A stretch of 64,000 bases of DNA, from the NCBI RefSeq assembly GCF_021568905.1, contig NZ_JAKGSB010000002.1, positions 372,001-436,000 on the forward strand, written 5' to 3'. The notes beneath the pieces are model-generated. The model was not told the origin of the DNA and made no database searches. It saw nothing but the letters and a program-made list of their open reading frames with translations. This document shows positions 11,015 through 21,400 of the stretch, piece by piece (position 1 is the first letter of the stretch; each line of letters starts with the position of its first letter). This stretch comes from Zavarzinia marina (GTDB lineage: Bacteria > Pseudomonadota > Alphaproteobacteria > Zavarziniales > Zavarziniaceae). Position numbers and translations under genes: made by a program.

Positions 11015-11043
11015 CTTGGCTTTTCCGCGCCGCAATGTCATAT
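11015..11043 (+). promoter_or_regulatory. sigma-70 promoter of the sRNA
   Basis: A -35 box CTTGGC (11015-11020), a 17-nt spacer and a -10 box TCATAT (11038-11043), close to the alphaproteobacterial CTTGAC-N17-CTATAT pattern. It predicts a start near 11050, immediately before the first sRNA hairpin. Confidence 0.65.
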
Positions 11044-11049
11044 TGTGCA

Positions 11050-11135
11050 TCGCGGCATCAGCTTGCTGGTGTCGCTGCCCTTCCTGGGCGTTTCCTCCCT
11101 AAACTTGGGCCGCGTTCTACGCGGCCCCTTTTTTT
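11050..11135 (+). ncRNA. probable MmgR / alpha-r8 family trans-acting sRNA
   Basis: About 86 nt. Hairpin 1 is 11052-11075 (10-bp stem with GU pairs). A small hairpin follows at 11077-11089 (GCCC/GGGC). Then comes the unpaired stretch TTTCCTCCCT (11091-11100), and last an 8-bp G+C terminator hairpin with a run of seven to eight T. An unpaired TTTCCTCCCT decamer next to a Rho-independent terminator is the hallmark of alpha-r8 sRNAs; the Sinorhizobium member MmgR limits polyhydroxybutyrate accumulation. The C/U-rich segment is complementary to Shine-Dalgarno sequences, so it probably blocks translation of target mRNAs. It sits between the lipid-kinase and GNAT genes, convergent with the latter. 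Confidence 0.72.
11107..11135 (+). terminator. Rho-independent terminator of the sRNA
   Basis: GGGCCGCG / CGCGGCCC, an 8-bp perfect stem with loop TTCTA, followed directly by CTTTTTTT. It is 12 nt from the stop of the convergent GNAT gene. Confidence 0.85.
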
Positions 11136-11147
11136 GGTTCCCACCCG

Positions 11148-11672
11148 TCACGCGGGCAGGGTGAGCTGCATCAGCACGCTGTCGAGCCAGCGCCCGCGCT
11201 TCAGCCCGACGTTCCGCAATGTCCCCTGATGGACGAAGCCGAGGGCGCCGTGCAGCCCGACGGAAGCTGTGTTGGCGCTGTCGCCGATGACGGCGACGAT
11301 CTGGCGAAAGCCGCAATCCCCCGCCGCCGCGGTCAGCGCCACGAGCAGTGCCCGCCCGGCGCCGCGCCCCATGGCCTCCGGCGCGACATAAACCGAATCC
11401 TCGACCGTGTAGCGATAGGCGCTGCGCGGCCGATAGGGCCCGAGATAGGCATAGCCGAGGACCGTGTCCCCATCGGCCGCCACCAGATAGGGAAAGCCGG
11501 CGGCGCGCAGCGCCTCGAAGCGCCGTGTCATTTCCGCAAGGTCGGGCGCCACTTCCTCGAAGGAGGCGAAGCCCGTCTCGACATGATGGGCATAGATGCG
11601 CCGGATGGCCGGCAGGTCGCCCGCCACGGCCTGCCGCACGACCACGCTTCCCCGGCTTGGCGCCTCCGTCAC
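11148..11672 (-). CDS. GNAT N-acetyltransferase, phosphinothricin-acetyltransferase-like
   Basis: About 174 residues. VVVRQAVAGDLPAIRRIYAH is the N-terminal strand and helix, FASFEEVAPDLAEM is the substrate region, and the acetyl-CoA loop is VAPEAMGRGAGRALL. The C-terminal IGDSANTASVGLHGALGF is typical of the Pat/Bar (L-amino-acid or phosphinothricin N-acetyltransferase) group. The substrate is unknown and natural roles include methionine-derivative detoxification. No ATG is available near the domain start. A GTG at 11672, 8 nt past the stop of the upstream amidohydrolase, gives the expected length; other GTG codons lie a few residues downstream. Confidence 0.85.
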   Translation of the reverse strand: MTEAPSRGSVVVRQAVAGDLPAIRRIYAHHVETGFASFEEVAPDLAEMTRRFEALRAAGFPYLVAADGDTVLGYAYLGPYRPRSAYRYTVEDSVYVAPEAMGRGAGRALLVALTAAAGDCGFRQIVAVIGDSANTASVGLHGALGFVHQGTLRNVGLKRGRWLDSVLMQLTLPA

Positions 11673-11680
11673 CGGCGTGC

Positions 11681-12613
11681 TCAGAATTCGGGCTTCAGGC
11701 CCTGTTCCGGCATGTCCGCCAGGGCACCGATCAGGATGTCGAGATCGCCCTTCAGGCCGTCGAAGCCGTCGGTCGGCTCCAGCCGGCGCTCGTCCATGTA
11801 GAGGGCGCGGCTGATCTCGATCTGCAGGGCATGGCGGCCCCGGCGCGGGCGGCCGTAGTGATGGGTGATATAGCCGCCGGCATAGGGGTCGTTGCGCCCG
11901 ACCCGATAGCCGAGATCGCGCAGCACCGTCTCCGCCGTCTCGATCACCTCGGGCGCGCAGCTCATGCCGAAGCGATCGCCCAGCACGATGTCGGGCCGGG
12001 CCCGGGTGCCGCCCGCGCCGCCGGGCCCGGCGGCGGAAGGCATGGAATGGCAGTCCAGCAGCACGGCCATGCCATGGCACTGCTCGGCCCGGGAAATCGC
12101 CTCGGCGAGGGCGGCGTGATAGGGCCGATAGCATTGGGCGATGCGGTTTTCGGCATCGGCGAAGGCGAGCTTCTCGCGGTAGATCTCGGCCCCGTCCGCG
12201 ACCACCCGGGCAATGGTGCCGAGCCCGCCCAGCACCCGCAGCGAGCGGGTATTGGCGAAGGCCGGCAGCGTGTCCCGGAACATGGCGGGATCGAGCTCGT
12301 AGGGCTCGCGGTTGGGATCGACATAGGCGCGCGGGAAGAGGGCGCGCACAAGGGTGGCGCCCTTGCCGGGGGCGCCGGCGAACAGGCGATCGACGAAACA
12401 ATCCTCGGAGCGGCGCAGGCTGACCGGGTCGAGCCGCGACTGGCGCAGGAAATCCGCCGGATAGATCGCGCCCGAATGGGGCGAACTGAGCACCAGGGGA
12501 CGCGGGTCGACGCCCGCCGCCGGCCGCAGCACCGCGACCGCCGCACCGTCGTCCTGCCCGCGCGGCGCGGGCTGAAAGTCGGTATCGGGAGTGAGGACGG
12601 TGGCGATGGACAC
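11681..12613 (-). CDS. N-formylglutamate amidohydrolase family protein
   Basis: 310 residues. Family motifs are LSSPHSGAIYP near residue 42, the acidic NREPYELDP, LLDCHSMPS (metal ligand), and HALQIEISRALYMDE near the C-terminus. Enzymes of this fold hydrolyse N-formylglutamate to glutamate and formate in histidine degradation (HutG type). No other hut genes are visible, so the physiological substrate may differ. The start is GTG at 12613 with a poor SD. The gene is 8 nt upstream of the GNAT gene and probably forms an operon with it. Confidence 0.88.
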   Translation of the reverse strand: MSIATVLTPDTDFQPAPRGQDDGAAVAVLRPAAGVDPRPLVLSSPHSGAIYPADFLRQSRLDPVSLRRSEDCFVDRLFAGAPGKGATLVRALFPRAYVDPNREPYELDPAMFRDTLPAFANTRSLRVLGGLGTIARVVADGAEIYREKLAFADAENRIAQCYRPYHAALAEAISRAEQCHGMAVLLDCHSMPSAAGPGGAGGTRARPDIVLGDRFGMSCAPEVIETAETVLRDLGYRVGRNDPYAGGYITHHYGRPRRGRHALQIEISRALYMDERRLEPTDGFDGLKGDLDILIGALADMPEQGLKPEF

Positions 12614-12739
12614 GGAATGGGTTCTCGAAGCGGCTTGACGACACCCTAGAATGATCCGAACCGGGCCCGAGGTGAAGGCCCGACCTGCCGATCACGCGCC
12701 CGAAGCCTCGACCCGCCGCAAAATCCCGCACGAAAACTG

Positions 12740-12768
12740 TTGCAAGCGCCCGGCCGATCCCTTAAATA
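12740..12768 (+). promoter_or_regulatory. candidate tRNA-Val promoter
   Basis: TTGCAA (12740-12745), a 17-nt spacer and TAAATA (12763-12768), about 100 nt before the tRNA. Between the promoter and the tRNA, the 10-mer CGACGTACGC occurs twice (12815-12824 and 12833-12842), a direct repeat of unknown meaning. Confidence 0.45.
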
Positions 12769-12868
12769 CGCGGCTCCCGGCCGAGGGCAATTCCCACCGC
12801 CCCGGTCCCCGGACCGACGTACGCAAGACGATCGACGTACGCGAGGCTGAGGTCCGCCGACATGGCGA

Positions 12869-12943
12869 GGGCGCGTAGCTCAGTGGGAGAGCACTACGTT
12901 GACATCGTAGGGGTCGCTGGTTCAATCCCAGCCGCGCCCACCA
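12869..12943 (+). tRNA. tRNA-Val (GAC)
   Basis: The full cloverleaf is readable: acceptor GGGCGCG/CGCGCCC, D stem GCTC/GAGC, anticodon stem CTACG/CGTAG with loop TTGACAT (anticodon GAC), variable loop GGGTC, T arm GCTGG-TTCAATC-CCAGC, discriminator A and an encoded CCA end. It lies 109 nt from the end of the IalB/TPS locus. Confidence 0.97.
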
Positions 12944-13052
12944 TGAACTGGTAGCAAGATCGGAATACGGACGGCCGATGCGCCTCAGGAAACCGCCCCG
13001 CGGCCCTGCGCGCCACGGAGAAGCCGTGCTCTTCCGCGCCTTGCTCGCTCAC

Positions 13053-13589
13053 TCACTCGGCCTTGTTGCGTGCGGTCATCGCGTCCATCGCCTTTGTGAA
13101 GCCCGTCAGCGACAGGGGAAAGGCGATCGGCTTGCCCTGCACGTCCAGCACCGCCACCGAACCCTTGTCATGGGCCCGGAACGGATCGAGCACATCCGCC
13201 GCCACCAGCTTCTCGACGAGGCATCCCTGCGGTCCGCAGCGCGTCACCGGCCAGTCCGTGATGTCCGGCCCCTCCTCAATGCGCACCAGAACGCCTGATG
13301 GAATGAGGAAGCCGAGGGGCAGCAGGATCTGAACCGCATATTGCCCCTTGTCCGCGAGATAGGCGAAAGAGACCCGCATCACTGTCTGGCCCGTATCGCG
13401 ATTGGTCACCGCCTGCCCGATGTCGCATGGCGGCACTGCGCCCTCCTGTGTCACGCAGCGCATGGTCCAGGCCCCGAAGGTCTGGGTTTCCATATCCGGC
13501 GCCGGCGCCTCCTCGCTGGCCCGCGCCGTGATCCCGCCGAGCGTCAACACCAATCCGGCCAACGCAATCAGCCAATTCCCGGTCTTCAT
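13053..13589 (-). CDS. invasion-associated locus B (IalB) family protein, secreted
   Basis: 178 residues. A Sec signal peptide is present (MKTGNWLIALAGLVLTLGG...ARA), cleaved near residue 24. The IalB core follows, with FGAWTMRCVTQEG, VPPCDIGQAV, LLPLGFLIPSGVLVRIEEG and four Cys (two CxC/CPxxC-like pairs that probably form disulfides). IalB proteins are periplasmic or surface-linked and, in Bartonella, assist erythrocyte invasion; their function in free-living species is unknown. The ATG at 13589 is 2 nt past the stop of tpsB, so it belongs to the two-partner secretion operon, which is an unusual partner. Confidence 0.88.
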   Translation of the reverse strand: MKTGNWLIALAGLVLTLGGITARASEEAPAPDMETQTFGAWTMRCVTQEGAVPPCDIGQAVTNRDTGQTVMRVSFAYLADKGQYAVQILLPLGFLIPSGVLVRIEEGPDITDWPVTRCGPQGCLVEKLVAADVLDPFRAHDKGSVAVLDVQGKPIAFPLSLTGFTKAMDAMTARNKAE

Positions 13590-13591
13590 GA

Positions 13592-15298
13592 TCAGAAACT
13601 TGCCCCCAGTTGAAAGAATAGGCGGGCCGAGCCGGGTTCGGCCGACGCCGCCGGATGATGGAGCGGGAAGGCGACTTCCCATCCCCCGAAGAGCCCAATG
13701 TCGAGCTGTGCCCTGGTGCCGAGCCCGGTCGACGACAGCGAGTCGCGGCGTCTCTCCGTAGCCGGCGAAGACCGCTGCCAGATCGCCCCCCCTTCGACGA
13801 AACCGTAGGTCTGGCCGTAGACTGTCGCGTCGATCTCGTCCGCATCGAGGGCCCACAGCCACATCGCCTCCAGCCGGCCGCCGAGACCGCTGTCGCCTGT
13901 AATCTCCGACGGCTCGAAGGCCGAACCGAAACGGTTGCCGCCAAAGCCGATCTCGGCGGACGCCAGCAGGGGATCGAAGGCATATTGGAAGCGCGCCCGC
14001 GTGACGAGGGCGAGGTCCTCCGTCAGGGGCTGGGTCCGATGCAGGTCGCCGCCGATGACGGTGAACGCGGGTTTCCCGTTCGCCCGCGACAGATCGAGGG
14101 CGCCGGCTTTGCTCGCGCCGAAGGCGTCGAGGCCCTGCTCCAGCTTCAAAGACAGCGTATCGCGGCCGCCCAGGCCGTCGACCGCCACGAGCCGCATGCC
14201 CGCTCGAAGGATCCGCAGATGATCGTCGTAGACCCGGGTTCGCGCGGTCGAGACGAAGAAATCCGACCAGGTGTCGCGCCAGTCGAGGCCCAGCGACAGA
14301 TTGAGCGAGAGGGCGCGGGAGCGCACCAGCGGATAGTCGAGCCCGAAATCCAGGGCCACCGAGCGCCCGTCATTGTCGAAGGGCGCGAGATCGGCTCCCG
14401 GATGGGTCCAATTGACCGATGCGCCCAGGTTCAGGGATAGGCCATCGTGGCCGATCGGCTGGTGGATACGGCCCCGGATGAAATAGAGCTCATCGTCGGC
14501 GGGAGTCATGAACAGGGTCAACCCCGCCTCACCGTCCAGGCCGATCGGATCATTGATCTGCAATCCCACGGCAATCTGGAACGGCCCGAGAGTATCGGAT
14601 CCCCGATTGTCGACCGAAAAGAACCCCTCCACCGGATTCCGCGTAACGACGAGCGTCAGGTCCGCCGCGCCCAGTACCGTCGCCGAAGGAGCCAGTACGG
14701 AGCGCACGGAGACCCCCGACAGATCCTGGATCAGCAGGAGATGTCGTTCCAGTGCCGCTGCGGTCAGTGGCCGGGTGGCCGCGATCAATCCGCCCATGGC
14801 GGCGATCCGGCCGGAAGGATCGTCCCCGTCCACGATCACCCGATCGACGAAGCCCTCGACGACTCGGATCGTCGCCTGTCCGCCCTCGATGCGCTGGGCG
14901 GGGATCAGCGCCTGACTGAGGATATAGCCTTCGGCGCGATAGGCGGCCGTGATCCGCGCGGCGATGGCATAGAGATCGGCCAGGGAGACCTCTGTGCCGA
15001 GTGCATCGGTATAGAGAGCGCGAAGATCCGCCGTCGCCAGCGCCGCATTGCCCTCGAGCGTGATCCCGACCAGGCGAAAGCGCAGTTCCTCGGCCCCCTC
15101 GGGCGGCACCTCCGGCCGCGTTTCCGGTACCACGAGAGGTGCGGTGGCCGGCTCGGCCGGCGGCGGCGGCACCTGCTCGAACACCCGCCCCGGATCCGCC
15201 TTGCCGGGCAGAACCTGCCCCTTGGCCGGCCCGGCCGCGAGGGCGGCGCCGATCGCGATCACGGGGCACGCCGCCAGACCGGCCCGGGCCAGCCGCCT
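13592..15298 (-). CDS. TpsB outer-membrane transporter (ShlB/FhaC/HecB family)
   Basis: About 568 residues. The signal peptide is RRLARAGLAACPVIAIGAAL...AKG. A Pro-rich linker (FEQVPPPPAEP) follows. The POTRA domain pair starts at about FRLVGITLEGNAAL and contains EGYILSQALIPAQRIEGG and VVEGFVDRVIVDG. The last ~370 residues form a 16-stranded beta-barrel ending in Phe (FFQLGASF), the outer-membrane insertion signal. It exports the TpsA protein encoded 127 nt upstream on the same strand. A longer frame from ATG 15394 exists, but GTG 15298 places the signal peptide at the N-terminus and has GAGGGG upstream, so it is preferred. Confidence 0.9.
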   Translation of the reverse strand, partial: RRLARAGLAACPVIAIGAALAAGPAKGQVLPGKADPGRVFEQVPPPPAEPATAPLVVPETRPEVPPEGAEELRFRLVGITLEGNAALATADLRALYTDALGTEVSLADLYAIAARITAAYRAEGYILSQALIPAQRIEGGQATIRVVEGFVDRVIVDGDDPSGRIAAMGGLIAATRPLTAAALERHLLLIQDLSGVSVRSVLAPSATVLGAADLTLVVTRNPVEGFFSVDNRGSDTLGPFQIAVGLQINDPIGLDGEAGLTLFMTPADDELYFIRGRIHQPIGHDGLSLNLGASVNWTHPGADLAPFDNDGRSVALDFGLDYPLVRSRALSLNLSLGLDWRDTWSDFFVSTARTRVYDDHLRILRAGMRLVAVDGLGGRDTLSLKLEQGLDAFGASKAGALDLSRANGKPAFTVIGGDLHRTQPLTEDLALVTRARFQYAFDPLLASAEIGFGGNRFGSAFEPSEITGDSGLGGRLEAMWLWALDADEIDATVYGQTYGFVEGGAIWQRSSPATERRRDSLSSTGLGTRAQLDIGLFGGWEVAFPLHHPAASAEPGSARLFFQLGASF

Positions 15299-15424
15299 CA
15301 CCCCTTCGTCTCCCCTCGCCGCCGAGGGGCCCGCAGGGTATGGCCGGTGGAGGCCGGAGGGACGTCCGCGTCCATCGAATTCGCTGCCCTTCATACCGAG
15401 TGTCGACCAGCCCTGCCCTGCAGG

Positions 15425-18400
15425 TCAGGGCGCCGGCGCCGACCAGATCAGCCAGTTCTGCAGACCTGCGGTGGCGCCTTCACCGGGGGCCAGATCCGCG
15501 CGGGTCGCGCCGAAGATCGTCGCCGTCGCGCCCAGCGACCCCAACTCCGAGTCCTCCGGCGCAGCCCCGTAGATCAGGAAATAGCCGTCGGGCGCGAGCG
15601 CGAAGGCGCCGCCCTGGTCGAAGATCCGCGGCGCGACGATGACGGCGCCATAGCCGGCCGCCTCGCTCGACACCGTCCCGGTCAGATCGAGTCTCGCGTC
15701 CGCGCCGTCGAGGAACAGATCGATCGTGCCCGTGCCCCGGGTCGACAGCGTGCCGTCGAGATCGAAGGCAGCGGCCGTCGCATGGATTTCGAACGAGATC
15801 CCTTCGACACCGACCAGATCGCCGCCGCTGGCATCGAAGAGTGCGGCGGGGCCCGCAAGCTCGCCCGCGGCGCCCGCCAGGGCACCCGAAAGCGCCTGCT
15901 GGGATCCGAGCGCCGTGCGCAGCCGGAGGCTCTGATCAGCCAGCGCCAGATCCGACGCCCCGGCCACCTCGAGATCCGCCGCCGCCGCGCCGACCAGGGA
16001 CGAAGCTTCGACGCCCGTCGCCATGGTCACCATCCAGTCATCGTACCAGGCCAGCACCATACCGTCCGCGGGTTCGGCATCGAGCGCCAGATAGAAACGG
16101 CCGTCCGCCCCGGCGACCGCCGTGCCGACACGCTCGCCGTCTATCGCCAGCGCCACCGCCGCACCGGCTTGCGCCGTTCCGCTGGCGACCGCGGGGCCGG
16201 TGGCGAAGCGCCACTTCAGATAGGGATGGGATATCCCCTCGGCATGGCCCCAGAGCGTATCGTCCAACCCGCCGGGCAGGCCCGACGACAGCGCCGCCGC
16301 GTCCAGCCCCTGGCCCGCCGGCGTCCCGACGCCGACGCCGTCCATCACGCCGCTGGTCTGCATGTTCCAATAGGCGTCGTTGACGACGGCCCCCCGCTCC
16401 CGCCAGCCGATGAGGCCGCCGGCCATGCCATCGCCGCCGTGGACCAGGCCCGACGCGAAGGCACCGTCCACGGTACCCCGCATCCGGCCGGCCAGGCCGC
16501 CGCCATAGCGGGTGGTCCAGACCGCGCTCGTCGCATAGCTGTCCTCGATGCGCGCGGACGCGCTGCCGTGACCGACCAGGCCGCCGGTGTAGTCGAGGCC
16601 GCTGACCACCGCGCCCTCGGCATAGCTTTCCCGAACCAGCCCATCGAGACGGCCCACCAGGCCGCCGGCCCCCTGTTCCGCCTGCACGGTGCCGGCGGCG
16701 CGGCTGTTGGCCACGGTTCCATACATCTCGCCCGCGAGACCGCCGCCGTTGACCAGCGCCGTGACATCGCCCAGGGCGGTGCTGTTCGTGATCGTGGCGG
16801 TCGCGCCGCCGAAGCCGACCAGACCGCCGATGTCGCGGGCGCCCTCGACGTCGCCGCTCGCCATGGCATCGGTGACGCTGGCGAAGGTCCGCCCCACGAG
16901 GCCGCCGACGAATGTGTCGCCTGCGACCGCGCCGGTGGCCGTGCCGCCCACCACCGCGACATCCAGAAGGCCGGCCAGACCGCCCACATAGCTGTCGCCC
17001 GTGACCGCACCAGTCGCAAGGCCGTCCGTGATCGCGCCCTGATCGCTGAAGCCCACCAGGCCACCAGCATAATTGCCCGTCGCGGTCACCGCGCCATGCG
17101 CCGTGCCCTCGGTCACGATGCCCCGCGACTGTCCGACCAGGCCGCCCAGGATGCTGCTGCCCTCGACCGCGCCGTTGGCCGTGCCGCGCAGGACGACACC
17201 ACCGGGATTGATCAAGCCGACGAGGCCGCCCACGGCCCGGACGCCCGTGACATCGCCCTGCGCCGTGCTGTCGCTCACCATGCCCGAGAGCGTGCCGACC
17301 AGGCCGCCCACATTGCGATTGCCTTCGACCGCGCCGGTCGCCAGGCTGTCCGTGACGGTACCGCCTTCGCCAAAGCCGACCAGCCCGCCCACGAAGATGC
17401 CGGTGCCCGTCACATCACCGTTCGCCGTGCCCTGGGTCACGGTGCCGCGCAACCGCCCGACCAGGCCGCCCAGGGCCGAATCGCCGCTCACCGTACCGCT
17501 TGCGGTGCCCCGCAGGAGGTGGCTGTCGCTGTCGAGCAGACCGACCAGGCCGCCCGCACCCCGGCCGCCCGTGACCGTCACGTCGGCCACGGCATCGGTG
17601 ATATCCCCCGTCAGCAGGCCGGCGACGCCGCCGCCATAGGCCCCCGCCGCGACCGTGCCCGTGACCTCGACGTTCGTGATCATGGTGCCGCGCAGCCCCC
17701 GACCCAGCAGACCGCCGGCATGGCCCGGCGCCGTGATCGACACGTTGGACAGCACCAGATCCGACAATTCGGCGTCATAGGTGGTCGCGAACAGGCCGGC
17801 ATTGCCAGTGTTCGCATGCACGATCAAGCCGTCGATGACATGGCCGCCGCCGTCCAGGCTGCCCTTGAAATAGGCGATGCCGCTGCCCAGGGGCGTGAAG
17901 CCGGCACCATCCGGATTCCACATGTCCGCGCCATCGGCGAAGGCCGCGCCGAAATCGATGTCGGCCGCGAGCACATAGTCGGCGCCGCGGTCGAGCGCGA
18001 TCAACTGCAGATCGTGGCTGTTGCGGATGGTCAGCGTGTGTTCGCTGCGCAGGATGGGCCGGGTATTGCCGTCGCTGATGTACCAGACCGTGTCGAAATC
18101 GAAAGCGCCGTAGCTGGCGAGGGCATAGGGGCTGTCGAATCCGGTGCCGAGGCCGGTGCCGCCGGCACTGACGGTCTGATCCGTGGTGTCGATGTCGAAA
18201 TAGGCATCGACCAGCGTGGGGCTGCCATCGGCATAGCCGATCAGGCCGCCGGCCACGCTGGGTGGTCCCGTGACCTTGCCCGTTGCATAGACACGGCTGA
18301 GATCGGCCGAGTTCGAGCCGATCAGGCCGCCGATCCGCTCGGCGATGCCGGTGACCGATCCGGTCGCATAGGCGTCGGTGATGGAGAAGCCGTCATAGGT

Positions 18401-21400
18401 CGACCCGAACAGGCCACCCGCATAGCCGAGCGCCGAAATGTCGCCATGGGCGTGGACATTGGTCGCCACGCCGTTGCCGCTGGCGGAAAAGCCGATCAGC
18501 CCGCCGATATGATTGCCGCCCGGGGCCGTGACGTCGACATCGGCATCCGTGTAACCGATGTAGAAACTGTCGCCCAGGGAGCCGATCACGCCGCCGACGC
18601 CGCTGCCGTTGCTGGTGACCGTGCCGTCGACATGGACCCCGAAGACCACCGTGTCGCCCTGGGCGCGGCCGATCAGGCCGCCGCTGTCACCACCGCCATT
18701 GATCGAAACATTTTCCAGCCGGAGATCGCGGATCGTTCCCGTCGACGAACCGAAGAGACCGGCATTCTGCGCCGTGGCGGTGTCGACGGTCAGGCCGGTG
18801 ATGGTATGGCCCAGGCCCTCGAAGATGCCGCCGAAGCGGTTGCCACTGGTGCCGATCAGGGCGCGGCCATAATCCGCATCCGCCGCAAGATCCTGCGCCA
18901 GGGCATAGCGGCCGGTGGCGGTGACGATCGAGCCCGAGCCGTCGGTGGCATCGACACCGTCGATGGCATCGAGTTCCGCCATGGAGGTGAGCAGCGTATA
19001 GGCCTCGCCGTTGATCGACAGGGAGCCGCCGGTGCCGGTGAAGGTCAGGGCGGCGCCGCCCCGGAACATGAGATTGGCCGGATCGGCCGCGTCGAAACCG
19101 AGTGCGACCGCCGCCGCGTCATTCGCCGTGATCGGTGCATTGACCGCAAGCCGCCCGCCGGCGCTCAGGCCGAGGGTTCCACCGTCGGCGGCCATCGCGG
19201 CATTGACCGTCAGATCGCCGCCGGCAATCAGGTTCAGGGCTCGTCCGGCCGGCACGGTCACCGCCGCATCGACCGACAGCGGCACAGCCTCGGCGGTCAG
19301 GAGCGCGAAATCGGCGCTCAATGTCGGCGCCACGTCGATCGAGAAAGCGCTGCCTTCGGCGAAAAAGGCAACCCGTCCCGCGATCGCCGCCAATGTCGCC
19401 ACCGCCCCGTCGTCGCCGCTGGCGATGGTGTCGGCGGCGGCGAAGAGGCCGCTTGGATCCGGCAGGGCCGACAGCAGTTCGACATCGGTCGCGCCGATCA
19501 GATGACCGGACAGCAGGTCGGCCTCCGTGGCGACCAGACCCGCGCCGGCGGTCGCCAGCCTTGCCGCCGCGAAATCGGCACCATAGATCAGGAGATCAAC
19601 GCCATCGGCGAGGCTTCCCGCCGGCAGGGCCGCGTAATAATAGCCGTTGGCACCCGAATAGCCGCTGGCCAGCGTCTCACCCCCGGTGGAAACCGAGACC
19701 CGGTGTCCACTCGTGACCGCGCCCTGCGCACCGAGCAGGTTACCGGTCACCGCCTGCACGCCCGAGGGATAGTACCAGGTAAGATAGGGATAGAGGCCGC
19801 TGTCCGTCGCCCAGACCCCTTCGCCGAAGACGTTCGGCAGCACCCCGCCCTGGAGGAGTGTCCCCGTCTGGAACTCGGCGGTGGTCAGCCCGGTCCCGGC
19901 GCCGCCGGTAACGCCTGTCGTCTCCCTATCGTAGTAACTGTCGATGATCTCGTTTTCATACACAATATGAACGATCACAAAGACCTCGTTATAACCGATC
20001 AAGCCGGAAACACCATTTGTTCCAGTGACTTGTCCGGTGGCGTAGGAGCGCCAAAGCCTGACGCCGCCATACCGGGTATCTCTTCTCGCCTCACCGAGCA
20101 AACCGCCGACATTATTTCCACCCGAAACCGCCCCGGTGGCATAGGTGTCGGAAACCGTCAAATAGGGCCGGGCGGAACCGACCAGGCCGCCGGTGTTGTT
20201 GCCGCCCGAGACCGAACCGAGCGCGAAGGATTCGGCGATCCAGTTCGTGGCGCTGCCGACCAGGCCACCGGTGCTCGACCGGCTGCTGTCGCCGTCGACC
20301 GTAACATTGGTCCAGCTTCGGCTGATGTTCGCGGTGCTGTCGCCGACAAGGCCGCCGAGCGAACCGCCGCCGGCTGTCCCCGTCACCCGGCCGGTGGCGT
20401 GGACATTGACGATGCTGCCATTCGCCGTACCGGCCAGGGCGCCGGTATCGAAAGCCCCCGTGATGTCCACATCGACGAGGCCCAGATTGGCGATCGTCCC
20501 CGCCACGACCCCGAACAGGCCGACGTCATCCGCCGTCGCATTGTCGACGAACAAGCTGCCGACGACATGGCCCTGGCCGTCGAAATCACCGGAGAAGGCG
20601 GTATCGGAATCGCCCACCGGCACGAAACCCGCGTCGCTCCACACGTCGGCGAGGTCGGCCGTGCCCGCGAGATCGATGTCGGCAGCGAGCACATAGTCGG
20701 CGGCGGGATCCAGCGCCATCATTTGCAACTGATGGGGCGCTACGATGGTGGTCGCATATTCGCCGGCCAGCATCGGCCGCGTCTCGCTGTCGATCTGGTA
20801 CCAGACGTCGGTGAAATCGAAGCCGGCGTAATTCGTGTCGTGGTCATAGCGATCGGCCGCGACATCCGTCGCCGCGGTGCCGGCGCCCCCCTGCCCGCTG
20901 GTGCCCGAATCCCAATAGGCCGTGGTCGGCGTGCCGACGCTGCCGCCACCGACCAGGGCCCCGCCCGTGCCCGTCACCAGGCCGCTGGCATAGACCCAGT
21001 CCAGGGTGACGCCGCTCTCGCCATAGCCGATCAGGCCGCCGACATTGCTGCCGCCCGTAACAGCTGCCGTTGCATAGCTGTCGCTGATCGCATTGTCCTT
21101 GGCCCGGCCGAACAGCCCGCCCACATTGTTCGCCCCGGCCACCGTGCCGCCGGCATAGGTGCGGGCGAGCGCCCCGCCGTCGGAATAGCCGACGATGCCG
21201 CCCACATTGTCCCGCGTGCCGCCATTCACATCGGCGATCGAGAAACTGTCGGTGATGGCGCCATCACTGTAGCCGGCGATGCCGCCGGTCGAACCGTCGA
21301 TGCCGTCGGCCGTGACCGTACCGGTGACGAAGACATTCGAGATCGTGGCGGAGGAATGGCCGACCAGGGCGCCGACGTCGAGGAAGCCGGGGACGCCGGA

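Noticed and set aside
16400-21400. Regularly spaced repeats suggesting a CRISPR array
   Set aside because: The repeats are degenerate, in frame and encode GLUG motifs of the TpsA protein; there are no constant repeats with unique spacers.
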